This document shows positions 17,553-26,682 of a DNA stretch of 64,000 bases, in pieces. The notes under the pieces were generated by a model. The model did not search any database. It worked only from the letters and a program-made list of their open reading frames with translations, and was not told the DNA's origin. A program made the translations under genes and the position numbers. This DNA is from Magnetococcus marinus MC-1 (GTDB lineage Bacteria > Pseudomonadota > Magnetococcia > Magnetococcales > Magnetococcaceae): contig NC_008576.1 in the NCBI RefSeq assembly GCF_000014865.1, forward strand, positions 4,493,001-4,557,000, in the 5' to 3' direction. Each line of letters starts with the position of its first letter. The first letter of the stretch is position 1.

Positions 17553-19253
17553 TTATAAGCCCTGTTGCGCTTGGGCGTAGCGGGCCATGAGCACATCGGG
17601 CTGGAGTTCAAGTTTACGGATCAGCGTACCACGACGCCCTAACGGGGGAATATGCTTACCCTTAACGGTAAAGCTGATACTACCTGCGTCGCCAATACGC
17701 ACATAATAGGGTCCGCCCTCATTGGGAATCTCATATTGACTACCGGCATTGATAAACAGTTCACGCTTAAAGCCATGGTCATTATAGATGCGTACCCATA
17801 CCCGGTTGGCCGCATGGATAATCACATCATAATCACTGCGCTCTGTGCTTAACGTGGTGCTCACCCGTTTGGGGGCCTGTTCTGGCTCCGGCTCCACCGC
17901 TTGCACAAGCTGTCTGCTGGGTTTGTTGGGGGTAAACACACCATCCAACGGATTGTAGGCTTCCTGTTGGAACAGATCGGTTAAACCGGCCACTGCTGTG
18001 CCACTGCTCCCCTTGGGCTTGAAAATGAGATCGTTGGGTAAGGCTTGCTCAGCCGCGCGGGCCTGGGCCGCGGCACGGGCCTGTTCGGCGCGGGCTTCGG
18101 CCACACGGGCTTGCTCAGCCACACGGGCCTGGGCCGCGGCACGGGCCTGTTCGGCGCGAGCTTCGGCCACACGGGCTTGCTCAGCCGCGCGGGCCTGGGC
18201 CGCGGCACGGGCCTGTTCGGCACGGGCTTCAGCCACACGGGCTTGCTCAGCCGCGCGGGCCTGGGCCGCGGTACGGGCCTGTTCGGCGCGGGCCTGTTCG
18301 GTACGGGCTTGTTCAGCGCGAGCCTGTTCAGTGCTACGGCGAGCCTCTTCTGCGAGGTTTTGCTCCACACGGCGGGCTTCATCCACACGGCGGGCTTCAT
18401 CGAGGGTATCGGCGAGGGTACGCCGCACCGCAGGCACCGGCTTGGGCCGATCTTTGGTAACCACCGGGGCCGGACGCAACAGATTCTCGGTCACGGGAGG
18501 TGTTACCATAACCGAGCGCTCCCCCACCAAAATGGGGGGAGGTATTGATTTTACCTCATCCTTGCTCGCTTCAGCAGTGCCACCTGCGAGCTCTTCTGGT
18601 TCCCCTAGGCCATTTTGCACATCTGGATCGTTACGCTCCTGGGTGCTCTCCGTGCCATCTAGGGGGGGGGCACCTGGGCTGATGTCACCTTCTCCATTGA
18701 TGGGTTGTACCTCACTTTGATCCAAGGCTTCGGTACGATCCAACTGGGCTTCATCACTCTCTTGCTCTGACAGGCGCGATGAGACTGGCGCCGGTACCGC
18801 CACCGGAGGATCTTGAGGGGGACGATTGATCCACTCATAACCCCCAAACAGTATGGCCAACACCACCACGCTGATAACGATCAACCAGCCACCGGGCCGG
18901 GTTCGGCTGGTTTCGGTGGGGGGTGCAAAAAATTCGGTATCCAAACTGACCCGTCGGTAGCTCATCGCGGCGCTAAAACGGTCAATCAAGCGGGCCTCAT
19001 CCAACCCCAAAAAGCGAATGTAGATGCGCATAAAACCAACGGCAAAGGTCTGTCCTGGCAGCAACTCTGCCGTGCCCTGCTCCAAGGCTTGCAAATGGCC
19101 TTCCCGAATTCGGGTGGCTCGATGCACCTGCTCAATGGTTAATCCACGGGCCTCACGGGCCTGTTTTAACTCCGCCCCCAACTGTTGCAGAGGATGACTC
19201 GCCGTATGACCGCTCTCTCCCGCACCATCCTTGGACTTGGTTTCCTGCTCCAT
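17553..19253 (-). CDS. rodZ: RodZ-like cytoskeletal membrane protein with expanded Ala-rich repeat
   Basis: 566 residues. The N-terminus is a Cro/Xre-type helix-turn-helix (about residues 25-90, LGAELKQAREARGLTIEQV). A single membrane segment follows at about 122-142 (GGWLIVISVVVLAILFGGY). The periplasmic part has an acidic Pro-rich stretch, then an Ala/Gln/Arg/Glu coiled-coil repeat (about 290-410, three nearly perfect 22-residue units), and ends with a DUF4115-type beta domain. RodZ links MreB to the elongation machinery. It is much longer than E. coli RodZ (337 residues), chiefly because of the repeat. The ATG follows GGAG with 8-base spacing. Confidence 0.87.
   Translation of the reverse strand: MEQETKSKDGAGESGHTASHPLQQLGAELKQAREARGLTIEQVHRATRIREGHLQALEQGTAELLPGQTFAVGFMRIYIRFLGLDEARLIDRFSAAMSYRRVSLDTEFFAPPTETSRTRPGGWLIVISVVVLAILFGGYEWINRPPQDPPVAVPAPVSSRLSEQESDEAQLDRTEALDQSEVQPINGEGDISPGAPPLDGTESTQERNDPDVQNGLGEPEELAGGTAEASKDEVKSIPPPILVGERSVMVTPPVTENLLRPAPVVTKDRPKPVPAVRRTLADTLDEARRVDEARRVEQNLAEEARRSTEQARAEQARTEQARAEQARTAAQARAAEQARVAEARAEQARAAAQARAAEQARVAEARAEQARAAAQARVAEQARVAEARAEQARAAAQARAAEQALPNDLIFKPKGSSGTAVAGLTDLFQQEAYNPLDGVFTPNKPSRQLVQAVEPEPEQAPKRVSTTLSTERSDYDVIIHAANRVWVRIYNDHGFKRELFINAGSQYEIPNEGGPYYVRIGDAGSISFTVKGKHIPPLGRRGTLIRKLELQPDVLMARYAQAQQGL
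18048..18270 (-). repeat. 66-bp tandem repeat inside the rodZ-like gene
   Basis: GCCTGGGCCGCGGCACGG recurs at 18061, 18127 and 18193, exactly 66 bases apart, and near 18259 with one change. Each unit encodes 22 residues of the type AAEQARVAEARAEQARAAAQ. Copy number changes would stay in frame. Confidence 0.9.
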
Positions 19254-19378
19254 CTAACGTACTCCACTTAACACTCTTTTGATGATGCTTAAACCGCTGC
19301 AACGCTATTACCTAAGAGCTCACCCTAAAAGGTACCCGAATCTTGTACCTCCCTTGTAACCCCTTAATACCCCTTTAC

Positions 19379-21112
19379 TTAGCGAACCTTAAAACCGTTG
19401 GTCAAAGGATAGCGCCGCGCTTTGCCAAAATTACGATCAACAATGCGCACTCCAGGCGGCGCTTGGCGGCGTTTATACTCGTTGCGGTCCACCATGGCGA
19501 TCACCCGCACCGCCTCGGCCCGCTCTATCCCTGCGGCCACAATCTCATCGAGCCCCTCTTCCAGCTCCACATAATGATGCAGGATTGTGTCCAAAATATC
19601 GTAGGGGGGGAGTGAATCGGTATCTTTCTGGTCGTGACGCAGCTCCGCCGTGGGGGGTTTGTCGATAATGTTTTGCGGAATCGGCAGCGGCTTGCCCTCT
19701 TTACGCGCCTGTTCATTGCGCCATTCGCATAGCTCAAATACCGTGGTTTTGAGCAGATCCTTCAATACCGAATAGCCCCCCGCCATATCGCCATACAGGG
19801 TCGCATAACCCACGCTCATCTCACTCTTATTACCTGTGGTGAGCAGTAGGGTGCCCTTTTTATTGGAAAGCGCCATGAGCAGGGTCCCCCGAATGCGGGG
19901 CTGAAGATTCTCTTCGGTCACATCCTCGGGCAGTCCGGCAAACTCCTCGGCCAGGGTCTGTTTAAACAGCTCAAACAGCGGGCCGATGGTCAGATTACCC
20001 AACTTAATCCCTAAATTGGCTGCGCAAAGCTCGGCATCACTCAGGGACTCCCCACTGGTGAATGCAGAGGGCATCATCACACTTTCCACCTTATCGGCCC
20101 CTAGGGCATCCACCGCCACCGCTGCCGTTAAGGCCGAATCCACCCCACCCGATAGACCCAATACCACACCCTGAAATCCATTTTTACGCACATAATCGTG
20201 CAGGCCGATTTTCATGGCGGTATAGATCTCATGCAAAGGCTCCATGGGGGGTTCGACATCCTCACCATGGGCACGGGGGGCGCGCCAATCGCCGCCCTCC
20301 ATGGGGGCCACCAGCCGCACCGGGCCATTGTCAATACCGTGTACCGGCACCCACACCACGGGGTTTTGACCATCCCATTTAACCCGCATCAGCCGCAGCT
20401 CTTCACTGAAAAAGCGGCAACGTTCCACCAGTTTACCGGTGTGGTCCATGGCAAATGAGCCGCCATCAAACACCAGTTCATCCTGCCCCCCCACCAAGTT
20501 TACGTAGATCACCGGCAGGCCGGTCTCCTGCACCCGGGCGCGGATAATCTCTTCGCGATCCTGCCACTTACCCACCCGATAGGGTGAGGCGTTCAGGTTA
20601 ATAATCAGTTTGGCCCCTTGCCTAGCCAGTTGGGCGGCGGCCCCCTTGGCTTGCCAAATATCTTCACAAATATTGATCCCCATGGGGATCTCTTGATAGT
20701 TAAAGCTGTGGGTCTCGCCACCGGGCTCAAAATAGCGGCGCTCGTCAAACACCCCATAGTTGGGCAGTGCCTGTTTGATGCAGAGCTGGCTCTCGATACC
20801 TTGTTCGATCAAGGCTGCGGCGTTCCATAGGGTGCCCGCTGCATTGCGCCGTGGCACGCCGTAGATGGCATCCACACCAATCTCTCTTAGCGCATCCCGC
20901 AGCTCCAGCTCTTCTTGCTCGACCCGGCGTAGAAACGAAGGTTTATGCAGCAGATCTTCCGGTGGATAGCCCGTTAGGGCCAGCTCTGGAAAAAGCACCA
21001 GTTTGGCCCCCATGCGGCGTGCATGTTTGGCGGCTGACACCATGGCCAGTCGATTTTTTTCCAATGCGCCCACATGGGCGTTGATCTGTGCAATCGCTAA
21101 GGTAAATTCCAT
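19379..21112 (-). CDS. nadE: Glutamine-dependent NAD+ synthetase
   Basis: 577 residues from the ATG at 21112, preceded by GGAG at 8 bases; an upstream in-frame start at 21133 lacks this. The N-terminal nitrilase-type glutaminase has Glu in FPELALTGYPPEDL, Lys in IKQALPNYG and the nucleophile Cys in INICEDIW. The C-terminal ATP-pyrophosphatase domain has the P-loop LGLSGGVDSAL. It amidates nicotinic acid adenine dinucleotide using ammonia channelled from glutamine. Probably the first gene before rodZ on this strand, with a 125-base gap. Confidence 0.96.
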   Translation of the reverse strand: MEFTLAIAQINAHVGALEKNRLAMVSAAKHARRMGAKLVLFPELALTGYPPEDLLHKPSFLRRVEQEELELRDALREIGVDAIYGVPRRNAAGTLWNAAALIEQGIESQLCIKQALPNYGVFDERRYFEPGGETHSFNYQEIPMGINICEDIWQAKGAAAQLARQGAKLIINLNASPYRVGKWQDREEIIRARVQETGLPVIYVNLVGGQDELVFDGGSFAMDHTGKLVERCRFFSEELRLMRVKWDGQNPVVWVPVHGIDNGPVRLVAPMEGGDWRAPRAHGEDVEPPMEPLHEIYTAMKIGLHDYVRKNGFQGVVLGLSGGVDSALTAAVAVDALGADKVESVMMPSAFTSGESLSDAELCAANLGIKLGNLTIGPLFELFKQTLAEEFAGLPEDVTEENLQPRIRGTLLMALSNKKGTLLLTTGNKSEMSVGYATLYGDMAGGYSVLKDLLKTTVFELCEWRNEQARKEGKPLPIPQNIIDKPPTAELRHDQKDTDSLPPYDILDTILHHYVELEEGLDEIVAAGIERAEAVRVIAMVDRNEYKRRQAPPGVRIVDRNFGKARRYPLTNGFKVR

Positions 21113-21295
21113 GGTACCACTCCAGTAACTCAATGAAACCGGGCCGTAGCAGGGCTTAACCCACCACCAACGGCCTCATGAGCATAAACCTCTCACTTGT
21201 CATCGGGGTCGACAGACCCTAAACTTACCTATTTTAACCCCTGGACTACTGTTTTCCAACGGTACACGACAGGATATAGCCAATCAGGCAAAGAA

Positions 21296-22393
21296 ATGGA
21301 TCATGATATGAGCGTACAGCAGTGGGTGCGTCCTGAAATTTTGGCTATGGCGGGCTATACACCGGGTGAACAACCCAAACCCGGTGAGCAGGTCATTAAG
21401 CTCAATACCAATGAAAACCCCTATGGCCCCCCCGAAGCCGTCAAGCAGGCCATGCATGCCGCCATTCATGATAACCTGCGTCGCTACCCCAGTCCCGATG
21501 GCTATGGGGTGCGTGAAGCCGCCGCGCGGGTGTTGGGGCATGGACTCACCCCCGAGCAGATTATTTTGGGCAATGGTTCGGACGATCTGTTAACCATGCT
21601 GCTACGTACCTTTATCGACCCAGGTCAGGTGGTTGCCAGCATGGAGCCCACTTACACCCTCTATGAGGCGTTAGTGACCATACAGGGTGGCTGCTATCGG
21701 AGTGTGCCCTGGCAACCGGATGGGGGGCTACCCCTAGAGGGGCTGGTGGCCCTGCAACCCAAGCTTATTTTTGTTACCCGGCCCAATGCCCCCACTGGCC
21801 ATGTGGTACCCCTGGAGCAGGTAGCGGCCCTTTGCCAAGCGGTTGCACAGAGCGCGGTGGTGGTGCTGGATGAAGCCTATGGGGATTTTGCCGAGGATCA
21901 TGGTTTGCCGCTGTTGGCCGCCCACCCCAATTTAATCATCACCCGCAGTGCCTCCAAATCTCTGTCATTGGCGGGCATGCGGATTGGCATCGGTTTTATG
22001 CATGCCGATGTGGCGTTGCAGATGCACAAGGTGCGCGACTCCTACAACGTGGACCGGGTGGCCCAGGCGGCGCTGTTGGCGGCCTATGAAAACTGGTCGG
22101 ATTATGCCCCGCTGATAGCGCGTATCAAGCAGCAACGCCAATGGACCACCACCCAGTTACGCAAGCGTGGGTTTGAAGTTAAGGATAGCTACGGCAACTT
22201 TGTCTTGGCCCGCGTTCCCCAGGGGGGGCTGGATGGCTTGCAGTGGCTGGAGTCCTTAAAAAAACGCGGGATCTTAATTCGCTACTTTGGCAGCATTCCG
22301 CAACTGTCAGAATTTTTGCGCATCACCATCGGCACCGAAGAGGAGATGGCTCTGTTGATGACCGCCATTGATGAGATTATGAAGGTGGCCTGA
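21296..22393 (+). CDS. hisC: Histidinol-phosphate aminotransferase
   Basis: About 365 residues. The start at 21296 (or the ATG at 21308) matches the usual N-terminus; the frame is open further up to a TTG at 21197 but that stretch looks untranslated. Class I/II PLP aminotransferase with LNTNENPYGPP, the Asp/Tyr in VVLDEAYGDF and the PLP Lys in SASKSLSLAGMRIG. It transfers the amino group in histidine synthesis. Divergent from nadE; the 180 bases between them should hold both promoters. No other his genes are adjacent except hisS, which lies 5 kb away. Confidence 0.93.
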   Translation: MDHDMSVQQWVRPEILAMAGYTPGEQPKPGEQVIKLNTNENPYGPPEAVKQAMHAAIHDNLRRYPSPDGYGVREAAARVLGHGLTPEQIILGNGSDDLLTMLLRTFIDPGQVVASMEPTYTLYEALVTIQGGCYRSVPWQPDGGLPLEGLVALQPKLIFVTRPNAPTGHVVPLEQVAALCQAVAQSAVVVLDEAYGDFAEDHGLPLLAAHPNLIITRSASKSLSLAGMRIGIGFMHADVALQMHKVRDSYNVDRVAQAALLAAYENWSDYAPLIARIKQQRQWTTTQLRKRGFEVKDSYGNFVLARVPQGGLDGLQWLESLKKRGILIRYFGSIPQLSEFLRITIGTEEEMALLMTAIDEIMKVA

Positions 22394-22412
22394 ACCGGTC
22401 ATGGGATTGCTG

Positions 22413-22452
22413 AAAACAAAGGCCGGTGCTGCGCTGCATTGGCCTTTGTTTT
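22413..22452. terminator. Bidirectional terminator after hisC
   Basis: AAAACAAAGGCC pairs perfectly with GGCCTTTGTTTT around a 16-base loop. It separates hisC from the convergent prepilin genes. Confidence 0.85.
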
Positions 22453-22477
22453 GAATCTTTGCTCACAAAAGACAACC

Positions 22478-23278
22478 TTATGGACAGTTTACCGAATCAA
22501 CCTTTTTGAGCATGTTATACATATCTAAAAAGGGGGAATTAGAACGGCCCGTGCCACTGTGAACCACCCAGTCGTCATACTGGCCCTGCTCACCTTCCCG
22601 TGCCTGTTCGGATGTCTCAAAATCAAGCACACTGGGATTATCTCCATTTAGGCCATCATAGAGATCCCCGTCGCCATCTCGGTCATAGATACCACTATGT
22701 ACAATAATGAAGGGAATCCCCACCGTTGTTCCTACGCCGTTGTCTGTATATATATATGCATTGCTATTATCACCGATCAATAAAGTCAGTGAATCGCATA
22801 AATTCTTAAGATTGGGTGGCTTTGTCGTCGCACCATCCCCCGATGTTAAATCGGTCTGGTCTGGACTGGTCGCTGAATCAACGGTGGCTCCATTTGAATG
22901 AACCGCATATTTCGGTACATTTTTCCCGTAGAACCCAGAACTTGACAACAAACCTAAAGTTCGCCACGGCAGATAACCCGTCATGACCGTATTCGCAGCG
23001 TCATCCTTGCAATCTTCCACACCCAGCAGGTCTGAGGCCGGACAGGGCAAGCGGTAGTTGATGGCGGCAAAGCCTTCGACCGTGTCGCGGGCCAGTAGCA
23101 GATATTGGCCGTGCTCACGCACCGTGTTGGTGCGCCCCTCCATCTGGGTGCGGCTCACCCAGCGGATAATCACGCTGGTGGTCAGGCTGGTGAAGAGCAA
23201 GATAATGGCAAAATAGAAGATAAAACCCCCCTCTTCACTGCGCCACCGGCTTATCCCGCTGCGGGAATGGCAAGCCAT
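22478..23278 (-). CDS. Prepilin-like secreted protein, second gene of a pair
   Basis: 266 residues. After a short basic leader, EEGGF is followed by a hydrophobic helix FIFYFAIILLFTSLTTSVI, which looks like a type IV prepilin-like signal but lacks the Glu at position 5 of the mature protein, as in GspK-type tip pseudopilins. The rest is polar with several Cys (LPCPASDLLGVEDC, NLCDSL and a C-terminal NCP) and an Asp-rich loop DRDGDGDLYDG that could bind calcium. It starts 13 bases after the upstream prepilin gene and shares with it the stretch YRLPCP/HLPCP and the PxRTLGL motif, suggesting a common origin. Function unknown. Confidence 0.65.
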   Translation of the reverse strand: MACHSRSGISRWRSEEGGFIFYFAIILLFTSLTTSVIIRWVSRTQMEGRTNTVREHGQYLLLARDTVEGFAAINYRLPCPASDLLGVEDCKDDAANTVMTGYLPWRTLGLLSSSGFYGKNVPKYAVHSNGATVDSATSPDQTDLTSGDGATTKPPNLKNLCDSLTLLIGDNSNAYIYTDNGVGTTVGIPFIIVHSGIYDRDGDGDLYDGLNGDNPSVLDFETSEQAREGEQGQYDDWVVHSGTGRSNSPFLDMYNMLKKVDSVNCP

Positions 23279-23291
23279 GATTCGCCCTCCC

Positions 23292-24098
23292 CTACGGTGT
23301 CAAACAGGCTTTGGCGTAGAGCGAGGTAAAACCCATCACCTCCACCACGTCATCATAACTGGTGGCGGGAACCGCCGTGGTGGTATCCACATTCGGCAAA
23401 AACCACACACGCTCTGGAGTGTCGAAACAGCTATCTGCCAACACATCTTCATTGTTGCCGTCAAAGCGTTTGGTGTAGGTGGTGGCCCCATCCCCGTTGG
23501 CGTTGGCATCCGTTGGACCCTTGCTGATCAAGATCAACGCCACGGCCATACTGTCAGCATCCACACAGCTAAAATTGATGCTGGGGTTGGCACCAAGATC
23601 CTGGGTAATCATTTTACTGATGCGCACACCACTATTGAGATCGTTAATCAGATCTAATTTTGAAAGCTTCACCAGCTCTGAAGTATCCAAGCACATATTC
23701 ACACTGTTGTCCGTTAAATCCCCTTGTGCATTGGCATCGTGAATGCCGTAGACCACATGCCCACCCCAGGCATCTACCCCATTACCTAAGCCCAAGGTTC
23801 GATAGGGGAAAAAACCCACGGCACCATCACACACAGCACCCGTTCGATCTTCCGTGCCATCTGGTGTGGCATTCATATCTGGGCAGGGTAAATGACCATT
23901 CGCTGCCGCGTAGCCCACTAAGGCGGCCTTCATCTCTTTGAGGATGCTCTTGGTCTCTTTTAATTCCAGGGATTGCTGGGTGCCGGGCAGCAGACTGATG
24001 CTGGCTGCAATCAACAGCCCCACAACCACCAATACCATCGAGAGCTCAATCATGGTAAAACCGTGTTGAGCCTGTAACTTAACAAAACGGCCTGACAT
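23292..24098 (-). CDS. Type IV prepilin-like protein with N-terminal methylation motif
   Basis: 268 residues. The N-terminal HGFTMIELSMVLVVVGLLIAA is a textbook type IV pilin signal: peptidase cleavage at Gly-Phe, Glu at mature position 5 and a hydrophobic helix. The globular part has paired Cys (LPCPDMN, GAVCDGA, NMCLD, FSCVDA, DSCFD, KACLTP), so disulfides are likely. It could be a subunit of a type II secretion pseudopilus or a type IV pilus. No assembly ATPase or secretin is in the window. First gene of a two-gene minus-strand operon. Confidence 0.8.
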   Translation of the reverse strand: MSGRFVKLQAQHGFTMIELSMVLVVVGLLIAASISLLPGTQQSLELKETKSILKEMKAALVGYAAANGHLPCPDMNATPDGTEDRTGAVCDGAVGFFPYRTLGLGNGVDAWGGHVVYGIHDANAQGDLTDNSVNMCLDTSELVKLSKLDLINDLNSGVRISKMITQDLGANPSINFSCVDADSMAVALILISKGPTDANANGDGATTYTKRFDGNNEDVLADSCFDTPERVWFLPNVDTTTAVPATSYDDVVEVMGFTSLYAKACLTP

Positions 24099-24317
24099 AG
24101 GTCAGCTCCCGTTAAAAGGGTTATTTAAAGGGATCGCGCCGTGACCAACCCGGTCTACGCCCTACTATTCTCGCTTTTAGCGAGGTTGACCACAACCCCT
24201 ATTCGCCAAAGCCGCTTGTTGCCCTTGGCTTTTTAGTCGTATCATAACTGTGTGGCCATGGATCTAAATCCGGTGGCATGCCCGTTTAAAAAAAACACCC
24301 CTGCTGGAGACTTTTTC

Positions 24318-24893
24318 ATGGCTGAAACCCCTGCACCAAGCCCCACAGCCCCAAGCCAACCTGTGGCGCCTCAACCGGCGGTCCCCGCTGCCACAGCCGC
24401 CACCGGGGCACCCGTTCCACCCGCAGGGGCACCCACAGCACCCCTTACCGCCGTGCAGGAACAGGTGGCCAAAGATCCCGCTCTGGCCAAAGCCCATGCC
24501 TACCATGAGGCGCGCCGTAAAAAAACCAGCACCCTCTATGTGGGGGATAAAAACCGCCGTAAGGGCATGGATGTTATCCTAAAAAGCATTGTCGCGCTGT
24601 ATGTGATCGGCTGGCTGCTGTTTGTCGCTATGTTGATCTTTATCCACCTGGGGCTGCCCAATTTTGCCACCTTTTTTACCCAGGCTTACAATATATCCAA
24701 CACCCCCAAGTATGATACCACCATGATGGGTTATGCCACCATGCTGGCTCCTTTTGTCATCCTTAGCGCCGCGACCGGTCTGACCCTCAAAACCAAGCGC
24801 CGCCGCCGCAGTACCGACGGCTGGGAACTGGGCATGATCGTGCAACTCGCCATCAGTGTTATCCTGTTCTTCTACCTGTTGATTGCCTTTTAA
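24318..24893 (+). CDS. Small membrane protein with Pro/Ala-rich N-terminus, function unknown
   Basis: 191 residues from the ATG at 24318, preceded by GGAGA. The first ~65 residues are Pro/Ala/Thr-rich and soluble. Three membrane helices follow: ALYVIGWLLFVAMLIFIHL, MMGYATMLAPFVILSAATG and MIVQLAISVILFFYLLIAF, with a basic KTKRRRRS loop before the last. I do not recognise the family. Its stop codon is 20 bases before the start of the DUF190 gene, so the two are probably co-transcribed. Confidence 0.7.
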   Translation: MAETPAPSPTAPSQPVAPQPAVPAATAATGAPVPPAGAPTAPLTAVQEQVAKDPALAKAHAYHEARRKKTSTLYVGDKNRRKGMDVILKSIVALYVIGWLLFVAMLIFIHLGLPNFATFFTQAYNISNTPKYDTTMMGYATMLAPFVILSAATGLTLKTKRRRRSTDGWELGMIVQLAISVILFFYLLIAF

Positions 24894-24913
24894 TGCACCA
24901 CGGAGACCCCACC

Positions 24914-25258
24914 ATGGGCGCATCGCAACATCTGGCACTGCTGCGCATCTACCTAAACGAGGATGACCACACCGGCCTAGGTGGTCCATCCCTCTCTGGT
25001 GTGCTGATGGAGCGCCTCAAAGAGGCTGGTGTGCCTGGAGCAACCCTCTATCGTGGGGTCATGGGCTATGGCAGCCATCAGCAGATGCATGCCACCTCCC
25101 TGCTGCGTCTCTCCGAGCATCTACCCCTCATGCTCGAAGCGATCCATGATGAAAGCCAGCTACGTCAACTGGCCCTGGATCTACAACCCCTGCTCGAAGG
25201 CTGTCTGGTGCTGCTGCAACCGGTGGAGATTATTCACCAACCCCTCAACCAAGATTAA
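24914..25258 (+). CDS. DUF190-family protein
   Basis: About 114 residues. The ATG at 24914 follows GGAG; an ATG at 24893 that overlaps the preceding stop codon is an alternative. LLRIYLNEDD, GATLYRGVMGYG and LLRLSEHLPLMLEAI fit the DUF190 pattern (PII-like ferredoxin-fold proteins, often found near CrcB fluoride channels or transporters). Inference: a small regulatory partner for the membrane protein encoded immediately upstream. Function is not established for the family. Confidence 0.8.
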   Translation: MGASQHLALLRIYLNEDDHTGLGGPSLSGVLMERLKEAGVPGATLYRGVMGYGSHQQMHATSLLRLSEHLPLMLEAIHDESQLRQLALDLQPLLEGCLVLLQPVEIIHQPLNQD

Positions 25259-25555
25259 GGCATCCCTCGCCTCGCGGTGTGCCCGCCGGGTGATGGATGC
25301 GCCTTCATGCTATCCCACCGATTAAGCAATACGCTTTTGCCTCTGCCCCTACGACCAAACGCTTATCCCCCCCCTTTGCAAATTTCAAGAGCGGCTTTGC
25401 ATTTTGCAATGAAAAGCGCATGACCCTACCTTTATCAATAAACAAAATCATTTCATTTTCATATATATATAGCATGGCATGGCCCTTGAGATAGATAAAG
25501 CAAGGAGCCGGGCATGGTGCAGACTCCGACCCCAAACAACGCAAGGGAGTTTGTC
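25259..25555. promoter_or_regulatory. AT-rich intergenic region before the PhnD-like gene
   Basis: About 300 bases with no gene. 25425-25475 is strongly AT-rich and contains TTTATCAATAAAC and an ATATATATAT run, a likely promoter area for the downstream gene. A near-palindrome around 25398-25412 (TTTGCATTTTGCAA) could be an operator. Confidence 0.4.
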
Positions 25556-26398
25556 ATGCAAATCAAAACCTCACTGAGCCTATTTGCCTTGGCCATGGTG
25601 ACAGCCACCAGCGCTTGGGCCCAACACGAACCTGACACCACCTTGCAATTTGGCATTGTCCCCCAGCAATCCGCCCTTAAATTGGCGCAAAATTGGATTC
25701 CGATGCTGCACTATTTAAGCGAAAAAACCGGTTATACCTTACGCTTTCGCACCGCCCCCAACATACCCGAGTTTGAAAAACGGGTGGGCGAAGCGCGCTA
25801 TGATATCGCCTACATGAACCCCTATCACTACACCGTATTTGGCCAAACGCCCGGTTACCGAGCCTTTGCCAAACAACAGGATAAGCGGATTAAAGGGCTT
25901 ATGGTGGTGCGTAAGGATAGCCCCATCACCGCTTTACAAGAGCTCTCTGGCAAGGCACTGGCCTTTCCCGCACCCGCCGCTTTTGCCGCCAGTGTGTTAC
26001 CCCGTAGCCAGCTGGCTCAACAGGGTATCCGCTTCGACGCCCACTATGTGTCGTCCCATGATTCGGTTTATCGCTCGGTGGCTAAAGGACTCTTTACCGC
26101 AGGCGGGGGGATACAACGCACCCTGGGTAATGTGGATCCCCAAATACGCGCCCAGCTTAAAGTGCTCTGGACCACCGAAGGTTATACCCCCCATGCCTTT
26201 GCCGCCAGACCGGGGTTAGATTCCGTCATGGTGCAAAAACTCCAACAGGCCATGCTCAACATGGCGCAGGATAGTGCGGCTCAACCACTGCTCAAGGCCC
26301 TTAACTTTAAGGGGTTGGTCGTCGCTCACCATGAAGATTGGGACGATGTGCGACAGCTCCATGTGGAGGAACGTCTGGGGCGTTTAATCGGGCAGTAA
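25556..26398 (+). CDS. Orphan PhnD-like periplasmic substrate-binding protein
   Basis: About 280 residues from the ATG at 25556 (after GGGAG). A signal peptide ends near TSAWA-Q. The mature part follows the phosphate/phosphite/phosphonate-binding fold: LQFGIVPQQSA, YLSEKTGY, RVGEARYDIAYMNPYHYTVF, LSGKALAFPAPAAFAAS and a SHDSVYRSVAKG segment. PhnD-type proteins normally feed an ABC transporter, but no permease or ATPase gene is adjacent. It may serve a transporter elsewhere or act as a periplasmic sensor. Ligand unknown. Confidence 0.82.
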   Translation: MQIKTSLSLFALAMVTATSAWAQHEPDTTLQFGIVPQQSALKLAQNWIPMLHYLSEKTGYTLRFRTAPNIPEFEKRVGEARYDIAYMNPYHYTVFGQTPGYRAFAKQQDKRIKGLMVVRKDSPITALQELSGKALAFPAPAAFAASVLPRSQLAQQGIRFDAHYVSSHDSVYRSVAKGLFTAGGGIQRTLGNVDPQIRAQLKVLWTTEGYTPHAFAARPGLDSVMVQKLQQAMLNMAQDSAAQPLLKALNFKGLVVAHHEDWDDVRQLHVEERLGRLIGQ

Positions 26399-26538
26399 GG
26401 GGCGCACAGGCCCTGACAAAGCGAAGGTCGCCTCGAAGCGACGTTTGACAAGAACCTGCTTGCCCTTGAGAACCTTGACCCTATGGCTTCCCTGGATTTG
26501 GGTGGCAATCGAAGCTATGATCCTTTGCATAGGCCACC

Positions 26539-26682
26539 ATGAAGTTCAGACGGGTTCTCGAGATTGGTTCTTCCCCTCTTCCAGTAGCGTGGCGGAACAC
26601 CCTTCAACGTGAAAAGATCATCATGCGAGCCACAGGCAAACCTTATCTTCCGATCCGCATGCTCCACAACCACCTACCATGA
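26539..26682 (+). CDS. Possible 47-residue ORF overlapping the regulator start
   Basis: A short frame beginning MKFRRVLEIG that ends in a TGA overlapping the ATG of the next gene by four bases (ATGA). The overlap would allow translational coupling. The ribosome binding site (AGG, 5 bases upstream) is weak and the protein is not recognised, so this may be chance. Confidence 0.25.
   Translation: MKFRRVLEIGSSPLPVAWRNTLQREKIIMRATGKPYLPIRMLHNHLP

Noticed and set aside
25475-25489. Sigma-54 promoter TGGCATGGCCCTTGA
   Set aside because: The -24 GG is present but the -12 GC reads GA, so the match is too weak.
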